A DNA stretch of 6,118 bases from an uncultured Anaerolineaceae bacterium (GTDB taxonomy: Bacteria; Chloroflexota; Anaerolineae; Anaerolineales; Anaerolineaceae), in assembly GCA_937907495.1 (NCBI GenBank), contig CALESS010000466.1, positions 1 to 6,118 of the forward strand, given 5' to 3'. The translations under genes and the position numbers were made by a program. Shown here piece after piece: positions 1 to 6,118 of this stretch (its first letter is position 1; every line of letters begins with the position of its first letter). Below the pieces are notes generated by a model that did not search any database, was not told where the DNA came from, and saw only the letters and a program-made list of their open reading frames with translations.

Positions 1-72
1 GGGCGGCGGGTCTTTGCCGCCGGGCATGCCGATCAGCTCAACCTGGGAGATGACGCATGGATAAAGAAGTAG
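1..72 (+). CDS. 3' end of an unidentified upstream gene (partial, tentative)
   Basis: Frame 1 is open from the first base to a TAG at 70-72 and reads GRRVFAAGHADQLNLGDD followed by AWIKK. The other two plus-strand frames close earlier, at the TGA at 51 and the TAA at 59. The Shine-Dalgarno and start of the next gene lie inside this stretch, giving a 16-bp overlap as in a compact operon. Only 23 codons are visible and I do not recognise the family. The open frame may be chance in GC-rich DNA, so this is a tentative call. Confidence 0.4.
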   Translation, partial: GRRVFAAGHADQLNLGDDAWIKK

Positions 73-278
73 AAATCGTCGAGTGTTATTCTGGCTGCGA
101 ATATGCAGAACGTCCGGTGGCCTTGCGCTGGGAAGATGAGCGCCTGGAGATCGAAGCCATTGAAGATAACTGGCGCATCCCGGGTGGGCATTGCTTCCGC
201 GTCCGCGTACAGGATGGCCGCACCTTTGAATTGTTCTATGGTGAGCTATACGCCGATTGGCGGATCACCCCGGTTTAA
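57..278 (+). CDS. Small 73-residue protein of unknown function (DUF6504-like)
   Basis: The ATG at 57 is preceded by GGGAGA at 45-50, a good Shine-Dalgarno spacing, and the frame ends with TAA at 276-278. The protein is acidic and rich in Trp, Arg and aromatic residues. It has no signal peptide, membrane segment or Cys pair typical of a zinc knuckle; its two cysteines near the start (C10, C14) are spaced CxxxC. The middle and end (ERPVALRWEDERLEIEAI, then a Trp, then FRVRVQDGRTFELFYGE) look like a small beta-barrel. The pattern resembles small DUF6504-type proteins, with an RP-x-x-[FL]-x-W start followed by 'FRVRxxDGRxFEL'. I recall that family sitting near Y-family or error-prone DNA polymerase genes, but that context is not visible here. 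The gene shape is well supported; the family name is from memory and the function is unknown. Confidence 0.75.
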   Translation: MDKEVEIVECYSGCEYAERPVALRWEDERLEIEAIEDNWRIPGGHCFRVRVQDGRTFELFYGELYADWRITPV

Positions 279-375
279 GCTTCTTTCGATAATTTTTCCA
301 CCGGGGGCTGGCGCCGCGGGCTCGAAGGACCTTTTCGCTTCCCTTTGCCAGAACCAGGCGATCCGATTTATGCTC

Positions 376-381
376 AAGGAG
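376..381 (+). promoter_or_regulatory. Shine-Dalgarno site that sets the aminotransferase start
   Basis: AAGGAG lies 5 nt before the ATG at 387. The in-frame upstream ATG at 345 would place this site inside the gene and would add a 14-residue leader that does not look like part of the aminotransferase fold. The site therefore favours 387 as the true start. Confidence 0.8.
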
Positions 382-386
382 TGAAT

Positions 387-1547
<1,161 letters not shown>

Positions 1548-1636
1548 TCCTCCCTGGCAGGCGCGGCATGGGGATAGGAAGATTGGGTTCAAAAAATCTT
1601 TGGCTCCTTCTTTCTCTCCCCGGTTATTAAATCAAA

Positions 1637-1674
1637 ACAGGCAGGCCCATGTGTGCCTGCCTGTCCAGTTTTTT
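1637..1674. terminator. Bidirectional intrinsic terminator between convergent genes
   Basis: A perfect 10-bp inverted repeat, ACAGGCAGGC (1637-1646) and GCCTGCCTGT (1655-1664), encloses an 8-nt loop. On the plus strand it is followed after 4 nt by six T (1669-1674), 89 nt past the aminotransferase stop. On the minus strand it begins 8 nt after the pcrA stop and runs into TTTGATTTAAT, a weaker T-rich tail. The T-run overlaps the pcrA stop codon. The position between two gene ends fits a shared terminator. The rest of the 1548-1672 gap shows nothing else that I can support. Confidence 0.85.
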
Positions 1675-3970
1675 AGAGGGTTTTTTCCTGGTCGCCGCTC
1701 AAATCTTCCAGGTTTGCCAGGGAAGCCAGTAAACGTTTGAGACCGGCGGCGCCAAAGAAGACATCCACGATCTCCTCATTATCTTCCACCTTGCTGTTCA
1801 TCACCATACCTTCACCCCAGACCGGGTGACGCACCCGCTGGCTGGGGTGGTAGCGCTGCTTCACGGGCCGGGTGGCGGGGCGGCTCTCCGGCTCCGGGTC
1901 CGGCGGACGGGGGGCTGCCGGCTGGCGGGCGGAGGTGGGCCATTCCACCGGCTTGCGGGCGGAGGGTGGCGGGGCTGCCGGGCGGTCTCTGCCCCAGCTC
2001 GGGTAAGAAACTTCCCTGCGGCTCTGGCGGCCATAAGAAGAACGCACCCCTTCACGCTTTAGCAGCTCTTCGGGGATATCATCCAAAAAACGGGAGGCAG
2101 TGGAGTAATCCGCCGTGTTGTAGCCGCTGCGCTGTTCGGCGCGCGCCAGGTAAAGACGATTGCGGGCACGGGTGATTCCCACGTAAAACAGGCGGCGCTC
2201 TTCAGCCATCTCTTCCGGGTCATCCTTGGAACGCGAATGCGGCAGCAGCCCTTCATCCAGCCCGGTGATGAAGACCTGGTCAAATTCCAGCCCCTTGGCA
2301 GCATGCAGGGTCAGCAAGGTGGGCGCGTTGACGGCTTCCGCGCCCAGGGTGTCCTGGTCGCTGACCAGCGCCATGTTTTCCAGAAAATCCGTCAGCTCCC
2401 GGTCGTCATATTCAAAGGCCAGGCGGCGCAGTTCCTGCACGTTCTCCCAGCGCTCATCGCCTTCTTCGCTTTCATCCTTGATGTAGGCTTCGTAACCAAT
2501 ATCTCTCAAGATCTGGTCGAACAATTCCGCTACGCTGAGCGAGCGGGCGGCATTGTTCCACGCGGCCATCAGCGCGCCAAAATCAGCCAGCAGGGCCGCG
2601 GGGCGGCCGCGGAACTCCTCCCAGAAGGGGGAAGCTTTGCCCTGGCGGCCGAGGTCCATCAGCACCTGCCCGGCGGAGAGGCCGGCATTGCTGGCGAGGA
2701 TTTGCAGGGTGAGCAGGGTCTTCTCGCCAATGCCGCGCGGCGGCACACCGATGGCCCGCGCCAGGCTGATTTCATCCGCCGGGTTCTGCGCCAGGCGCAG
2801 GAAGGCAATCACATCCTTCACCTCGCGCCGGCCGTAGAAACGCTGGGCGCCCACCAATTTATAGGGCAGGCCAGCCCTCAAAAAGCCCTCTTCCAACAGG
2901 CGGGATTGGGCATTGGTGCGGTACATCACGGCAAATTGGCTGCCCGGCACCCCCCGCGCCAGGGCTTGCTGGATGGTAGCGACCACATAATCCGCTTCGG
3001 CGTAGTCATTGCTGGCTTCGTAGAGCGTGATCTTCTCGCCGCCACCGCGCTCCGTGAAGAGCGCCTTGGGCGTGCGCTGCGTGTTGCGGTCAATCACCGC
3101 CCGGGCTGCGTCCAGAATGATCTGCATTGAGCGGTAGTTTTGCTCCAGCAGGATCTTGTGCTCCCCGGAAAAATCTTCCTCAAAAGCCAGCACGTTGTGA
3201 TAATCTGCCCCGCGCCAGCGATAGATGGATTGGTCTTCATCCCCCACTACAAAGATGTTTCGGTGATGGGAAGAGATCAACTGCAAAAAACGGTACTGAA
3301 CGGCGTTGGTATCCTGGAACTCATCCACCAGCACATGTTGAAAGCGGCTGGCATAGCGCTGGCGGATCTCCGGGTTTTTCTCCAGGATGCGCACCGCCCA
3401 CAGCAGCAGGTCATCAAAATCCAGCGCGTTGTTGGCGATCAACAGCTGATTATATTGGGTATAAATGCGCTGGATGATTTCCTCGCGGTAACCGCGCGGC
3501 TTGAAATCATCCGGCCAGAGCATCTGGTTCTTGAGGCTGGAGATGGCGGCGTGCATGCTGGCTGGTTTGAAGAGCTTGGGGTCAATCCGCAGGTTGTCAA
3601 TGGCCCGCTTGACCAATTTTTCCTGGTCGTCAGAATCCATGATGACGAAGTTGCGGTCGTAAGGTGTGACGGCGTATTCGCGGCGCAGGATGCGGGCGCA
3701 CATGGCATGGAAGGTGCCAAGCCAGATTTCCCGCACATCGGTGCCCAGCATTCCTTCCACCCGCTGCTGCATCTCCCGGGCTGCCCGGTTGGTGAAAGTG
3801 ACCGCCAGGATGGCATAAGGAGGCACGCCCAGCCCCTGGATCAGGTAGGCGATGCGATGGGTTAAAACACGGGTTTTGCCGGAGCCTGGACCAGCCAGCA
3901 CCAGCACGGCTCCATCCCCGGCGGTAACGGCTTTGTGTTGGGCCTGGTTGAGCTTTTTGAGAAAGTCCAT
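1673..3970 (-). CDS. pcrA: ATP-dependent DNA helicase PcrA/UvrD (superfamily 1)
   Basis: This 765-residue protein is a 3'-5' SF1A helicase that unwinds DNA in nucleotide excision repair, replication restart and removal of bound proteins. Motifs in order: Q-motif region LNQAQHKAV (7-15), Walker A AGPGSGKT (26-33), Ia AVTFTNRAAREM (56-67), TFHAMCARIL (86-95), Walker B VLVDEFQDTN (213-222), III VVGDEDQSIYRWRG (241-254), IV LEQNYRS (275-281), YRTNAQSRLLEE (350-361), V TLHAAKGLEFDQV (554-566) and VI RRLFYVGITRARNRLYL (592-608). A helix-hairpin-like GIGEKT sits at 413-418. A Pro/Arg/Ser-rich linker (about 640-705) leads to a C-terminal domain (706-756, RYHPSQRVRHPVWGEG...) like the Tudor-like RNA polymerase-binding tail of PcrA. 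The start at 3970 is 1 bp after the surE stop and fits the family N-terminus; upstream in-frame codons are surE read in another frame. GGAAGGGG lies about 13 nt away, so coupled translation from surE is likely. Confidence 0.97.
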   Translation of the reverse strand: MDFLKKLNQAQHKAVTAGDGAVLVLAGPGSGKTRVLTHRIAYLIQGLGVPPYAILAVTFTNRAAREMQQRVEGMLGTDVREIWLGTFHAMCARILRREYAVTPYDRNFVIMDSDDQEKLVKRAIDNLRIDPKLFKPASMHAAISSLKNQMLWPDDFKPRGYREEIIQRIYTQYNQLLIANNALDFDDLLLWAVRILEKNPEIRQRYASRFQHVLVDEFQDTNAVQYRFLQLISSHHRNIFVVGDEDQSIYRWRGADYHNVLAFEEDFSGEHKILLEQNYRSMQIILDAARAVIDRNTQRTPKALFTERGGGEKITLYEASNDYAEADYVVATIQQALARGVPGSQFAVMYRTNAQSRLLEEGFLRAGLPYKLVGAQRFYGRREVKDVIAFLRLAQNPADEISLARAIGVPPRGIGEKTLLTLQILASNAGLSAGQVLMDLGRQGKASPFWEEFRGRPAALLADFGALMAAWNNAARSLSVAELFDQILRDIGYEAYIKDESEEGDERWENVQELRRLAFEYDDRELTDFLENMALVSDQDTLGAEAVNAPTLLTLHAAKGLEFDQVFITGLDEGLLPHSRSKDDPEEMAEERRLFYVGITRARNRLYLARAEQRSGYNTADYSTASRFLDDIPEELLKREGVRSSYGRQSRREVSYPSWGRDRPAAPPPSARKPVEWPTSARQPAAPRPPDPEPESRPATRPVKQRYHPSQRVRHPVWGEGMVMNSKVEDNEEIVDVFFGAAGLKRLLASLANLEDLSGDQEKTL
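1911..1981 (-). repeat. Short in-frame direct repeats in the PcrA linker
   Basis: GCTGGCGGGCGGAGG (1921-1935) and GCTTGCGGGCGGAGG (1951-1965) match at 14 of 15 bases and lie exactly 30 bp apart. GGGGCTGCCGG occurs at both 1911-1921 and 1971-1981, 60 bp apart. Both spacings are multiples of three. They encode PSARKP (669-674) and TSARQP (679-684), flanked by PAAP at 664-667 and 684-687. This looks like internal duplication of a disordered linker, not a separate element. Confidence 0.7.
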
Positions 3971-3971
3971 T

Positions 3972-4790
3972 TTAACCCAACTGCCCCTTCCATTGTTGCT
4001 GCAGGGCAGCCAGGTCCACCCGCGAGGTGTTATCCAGGCTGAGGGGGGTGACGGAGACCTTGCGTTCGTGGGCCAGAACATAAACGTCCGAATCGGTTTC
4101 CAGGTGCTCGCCGTTGGCTTCAATATAGAAGCCTATGGCGCCATCTTCATGCAGGGCGCCGCGGCGGGCGGCGGTGGGCATAAAGTAGCGGGTGCGCGAC
4201 ACGCGGCTGATGACCCATTCGGTTTGCGGGGTGGCTTCGGCGGGCACATCCACTTTGAGGAAGTCCACGTCCGCCGGCATCTGGTGTTGCAATAACAGGC
4301 GGGCAAAATAGGCGGTGAAGTACCCGGCGGTGCTAAAATCCACCGCGGTGGAGTAGGCCAGGTAATCGGTGCCCTTCAATTCCAGCGAGACCGCCAGGGA
4401 GGGGATGCCAAGCGAGGCACCTTCCATGGCGGCGCCCACCGTGCCGGAGATCATGATGCTGTTGCCGATGTTCTCGCCATAGTTGATGCCCGAAACCACC
4501 AGGTCCGGTTTTTGCGGTAACAGTTCCAGCACGCCGTGCATGACGGCCTGGGCGGGCGAACCGCCGATGGCGAAAGCGGGCCATTGCTGGTCGCCGATTT
4601 GCAGGGTCTGCTGCTCGATGCGTCCATCGGATTCGATGGGGATCGAGCGACCGGCACCCGAATACTGGCGGCGCGGCGCGGCAATGGTCACATATCCGAG
4701 CGCGGAGAGGGCTTTGGCTGCTGCCCACAGGCCGGGGGATTGAATTCCATCGTCGTTGGATAATAAAATTTGAGGTCGTTTGGTTTCCAT
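3972..4790 (-). CDS. surE: 5'/3'-nucleotidase SurE
   Basis: SurE is a cytosolic, divalent-metal-dependent phosphatase that removes phosphate from nucleoside 5'- and 3'-monophosphates, linked to stationary-phase survival in other bacteria. The 272-residue protein begins QILLSNDDGIQSPGL (7-21), giving metal ligands D13 and D14. S44 in QYSGAG and N103 in VVSGINYGENIGNS are the other expected ligands. SGTVGAAMEGASLGIPSLAVS (115-135) is the family hallmark. The usual GTPxDCV segment is changed to GGSPAQAV (76-83). The C-terminal half carries VDVPAEATPQTEW and ends in DLAALQQQWKGQLG. Length is normal for the family (about 250-270). The ATG at 4790 puts the SNDDG motif at the expected depth. No Shine-Dalgarno precedes it; a TACAAT hexamer lies 8 nt upstream. 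The stop at 3972-3974 is one base before the pcrA ATG. Confidence 0.96.
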   Translation of the reverse strand: METKRPQILLSNDDGIQSPGLWAAAKALSALGYVTIAAPRRQYSGAGRSIPIESDGRIEQQTLQIGDQQWPAFAIGGSPAQAVMHGVLELLPQKPDLVVSGINYGENIGNSIMISGTVGAAMEGASLGIPSLAVSLELKGTDYLAYSTAVDFSTAGYFTAYFARLLLQHQMPADVDFLKVDVPAEATPQTEWVISRVSRTRYFMPTAARRGALHEDGAIGFYIEANGEHLETDSDVYVLAHERKVSVTPLSLDNTSRVDLAALQQQWKGQLG

Positions 4791-4935
4791 AAGCTTTAAT
4801 TGTACCGCAAAGAGAGCAGCCGGGGTCTGCCCGGGTGAAAGTTGCCCTCATGACTGGCGGGGTGGGGCACGTAATACGCTGGTTTTGGCGATCACCCGTG
4901 ATTTGCCGGTGGGTTGGTGGTTTCAGTGTGCTTTT
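4791..4935. other. 145-bp gap between the peptidase gene and surE
   Basis: This is the only sizeable gap inside the minus-strand cluster. It holds the TACAAT hexamer next to surE and an imperfect inverted repeat at 4887-4907 (ATCAC at 4891-4895, GTGAT at 4898-4902, flanked by GGC and GCC). No T-tract follows the repeat on either strand, so it is not a standard terminator. I see no small gene with a ribosome site here. Confidence 0.5.
4799..4804 (-). promoter_or_regulatory. Candidate -10 element for a leaderless surE-pcrA transcript
   Basis: On the minus strand TACAAT is followed by TAAAGCTT and then the surE ATG. Transcription starting 6-8 nt after the hexamer would begin within about 2 nt of the start codon. 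There is no good -35 box at 16-18 bp (GACCCC at 17 bp) and no TGn extension. Five of six bases match TATAAT, and there is no Shine-Dalgarno sequence, which fits leaderless translation. Confidence 0.35.
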
Positions 4936-5604
4936 TTACAGGCTCATGCTCAGGCTGTTCTCTTCGAGCCATTTGCGCTTTTCTTTGTAATCCGGCACGA
5001 TGGCAGCCACCTGCTGCCAGAAGAGCGGACCGTGGTGCGGCAGCCGCGTATGCACCAGCTCGTGGATGACGACATAATCAATCACCACCAGCGGGGCCAT
5101 CACCAGCCGCCAGGGGAAGCTGAGCGTGCCCCGGGAGGTGCAAGAACCCCAGCGGGTGCGGGCGGAGGTGATGCGCAAATTTTTATATTGGAAGCCGTAT
5201 TGGGCGGCGTACTTTTCCACCCGGGCGGTGAGCAAGGCCCGCGCCTGCTGGCGGTACCAGTTCTTGAACACCCCCTGCGGGTTCACCAATGCCCGCCGAT
5301 CCAGCCGGAAATGGTTCGTCAGCTCCAGCGGGGTTTTGGCGCCTTCCACCAGTTGCAGCGGATATTGTTGGCCCAGGTACCAGAACAATTCCCCATCGGC
5401 ATAAGTCTTTTCCCGGGTTATCAGGTTGCGCTCCCGTAGTTTGTCCCGCGTCTTGTGAATCCAGGCCGCGTGCTTTTCCACAACCTGGCGGATCTCCAGC
5501 TCGGTGGCCTGCAAGGGGGCGCACACCGTCAGGCTGCCGTCACGCTCAATGCGCAAGGCGATCGAACGGCGGCGGCTGCGTTGGATGCGGTCAATCGGGA
5601 TCAT
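4936..5604 (-). CDS. YgjP-like (DUF45/M48-type) zinc metallopeptidase
   Basis: A 222-residue protein of the YgjP-like metallopeptidase family (Pfam 01863), predicted soluble, with no signal peptide or membrane helix. The N-terminus MIPIDRIQRSRRRSIALRIE, then DGSLTVCAP, is the typical start of the family. It then has a helical middle and the conserved RWGSC (151-155), followed by the zinc motif VIHELVH (H181, E182, H185) and LPHHGPLFW, where H191 is the likely third ligand, and PDYKEKRKWL near the end. All expected catalytic residues are present. Its substrate is unknown; family members sit in several contexts, including restriction loci, but none is seen here. The start at 5604 is 5 bp after the trmO stop and matches the family N-terminus. 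An in-frame ATG at 5637 would add 11 residues and overlap trmO by 28 bp; neither start has a strong ribosome site. Confidence 0.9.
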   Translation of the reverse strand: MIPIDRIQRSRRRSIALRIERDGSLTVCAPLQATELEIRQVVEKHAAWIHKTRDKLRERNLITREKTYADGELFWYLGQQYPLQLVEGAKTPLELTNHFRLDRRALVNPQGVFKNWYRQQARALLTARVEKYAAQYGFQYKNLRITSARTRWGSCTSRGTLSFPWRLVMAPLVVIDYVVIHELVHTRLPHHGPLFWQQVAAIVPDYKEKRKWLEENSLSMSL

Positions 5605-5609
5605 CAGGT

Positions 5610-6068
5610 TCAGGGTTTGCTGCGAGTTTCGTACCATCCGCTGCGGATCTCGCCGCGCCGGTCGTCAAACACCGGTACAAACGGCTTGATATCCAGCAGC
5701 GGCGTGCCATCCAACATATCCGCCCCCCGGATTTCCAGCAGATTGCCGCAGATACCGGTCAGCTCCACCAGTGAAAGACCGAGGTGGTTGGGCCGGAAGG
5801 GGTGGCGCACGGCAAAAATTCCGTGCTGCTGGTCATCCAGAAAGGGTTCCACCAGCAATTGGGTGACTTCACAGCGGTGGAATTGATAGATGAGATAGAT
5901 ATGGGAGAAGCCTTCCAGGTCTTGCAAACCGGGGGCAAAAGGCGGGAACACTTCCACCTGGCCGATGGCGGTGGAGCGCACCGCCTGGATGGGGGTTTCT
6001 GCCGCCTGGGTGAAGGGTGTGTGGATGACGCCAATCGCCTGGAGGGTGATGGTCTCGCTTGAGCTCAT
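5610..6068 (-). CDS. trmO: tRNA t6A37 N6-methyltransferase TrmO/TsaA-like
   Basis: TrmO uses S-adenosylmethionine to methylate N6-threonylcarbamoyladenosine at position 37 of certain tRNAs, notably tRNA-Thr. The 152-residue protein has the whole TsaA (UPF0066) beta-barrel: AIGVIHTPF (11-19), GQVEVFPPFAPGLQDLEGFSHIYLIYQFHR (36-65 in outline), GIFAVRHPFRPNHLGLSLVEL (83-103) and LDGTPLLDIKPFVP (119-132). It is much shorter than E. coli TrmO (about 235) and lacks the C-terminal extension, as many short TsaA-type proteins do. The common RPNPIG is RPNHLG and RSP is RHP. The ATG at 6068 overlaps the upstream TGA as ATGA, suggesting re-initiation; no strong Shine-Dalgarno is seen. The family is secure, but the exact tRNA activity of short members is less so. 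Confidence 0.9.
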   Translation of the reverse strand: MSSSETITLQAIGVIHTPFTQAAETPIQAVRSTAIGQVEVFPPFAPGLQDLEGFSHIYLIYQFHRCEVTQLLVEPFLDDQQHGIFAVRHPFRPNHLGLSLVELTGICGNLLEIRGADMLDGTPLLDIKPFVPVFDDRRGEIRSGWYETRSKP

Positions 6069-6118
6069 CGGCGGCGGGTCTTCTTTTTCTCCGAGCCAAT
6101 CCAGATGCCGAACTTGGG
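6065..6118 (-). CDS. 3' end of an unidentified upstream gene (partial)
   Basis: The minus strand reads PKFGIWIGSEKKKTRRR then TGA at 6067-6065, which overlaps the trmO ATG by four bases (ATGA). The very basic tail and the tight overlap fit a real operon partner of trmO. Only 17 residues are visible, with no family signature, so no function is offered. Confidence 0.55.
   Translation of the reverse strand, partial: PKFGIWIGSEKKKTRRR

Noticed and set aside
288..293. GATAAT as a -10 box for the aminotransferase gene
   Set aside because: No -35-like hexamer lies at 16-18 bp, and the match could be chance in an AT-richer patch of the 108-bp gap.
345..386. Extended aminotransferase start at 345
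   Set aside because: It has no ribosome site, adds 14 residues unlike the family, and AAGGAG sits just before the ATG at 387.
2237..3865. Long plus-strand open frames (297 residues at 2237-3130, 241 at 3140-3865) opposite pcrA
   Set aside because: They lie wholly antisense to a helicase with every motif intact, have no ribosome site or recognisable domain, and have the odd His/Gln-rich composition expected from reading GC-rich coding DNA backwards.
3971..4123. Extended pcrA start at 4123
   Set aside because: The added 51 residues are surE read out of frame; the family N-terminus begins at the ATG at 3970.
4333..4851. Minus-strand open frame of 172 residues overlapping surE in another frame
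   Set aside because: SurE has all its motifs in the competing frame; this one is Arg/His/Pro-rich shadow sequence.
4780..5439. Plus-strand open frame of 219 residues covering the surE-peptidase gap
   Set aside because: It is mostly antisense to the YgjP-like peptidase, shows no family features, and has no Shine-Dalgarno site.

Overview
This is an ordinary, gene-dense, GC-rich bacterial chromosome segment with short intergenic gaps. No mobile element, CRISPR array, tRNA or rRNA was seen. The gene set is housekeeping or near-housekeeping: a PLP aminotransferase, a UvrD/PcrA helicase with the C-terminal PcrA-type domain, SurE, a YgjP-like metallopeptidase and TrmO. High GC, a Firmicutes/Chloroflexota-style PcrA tail and the flavour of the small proteins suggest Chloroflexota (Anaerolineae-like). 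That is an inference from protein style; no taxonomic marker is present.

Layout. The left part is on the plus strand: the possible last codons of an unidentified gene (1-72), a 73-residue protein of unknown function (57-278), and a class I/II aminotransferase (387-1547). The rest is on the minus strand and converges on the aminotransferase. Read in transcription order it holds the last 17 codons of an unidentified gene (6118-6065), trmO (6068-5610), a YgjP/DUF45 zinc metallopeptidase (5604-4936), a 145-bp gap, surE (4790-3972) and pcrA (3970-1673). A strong hairpin with a T-tract on the plus strand and a T-rich tail on the minus strand (1637-1674) lies between the two convergent groups and probably terminates both.

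How the genes relate. The minus-strand genes are tightly packed. The unknown gene and trmO share an ATGA overlap, trmO and the peptidase gene are 5 bp apart, and surE and pcrA are 1 bp apart, so translational coupling is likely within two pairs or sub-operons. The 145-bp gap upstream of surE carries a TACAAT -10-like hexamer only 8 nt before the surE ATG and no Shine-Dalgarno sequence, which fits a leaderless surE-pcrA transcript. SurE (nucleotide phosphatase) and PcrA (DNA repair and replication helicase) could both be called nucleic-acid maintenance, but no joint pathway is shown by the sequence.

I found no convincing undescribed system. The points most worth a second look are the possible leaderless surE-pcrA start, the altered GTPxDC-like motif of SurE, the repeated Pro/Arg linker in PcrA, and the small 73-residue protein.
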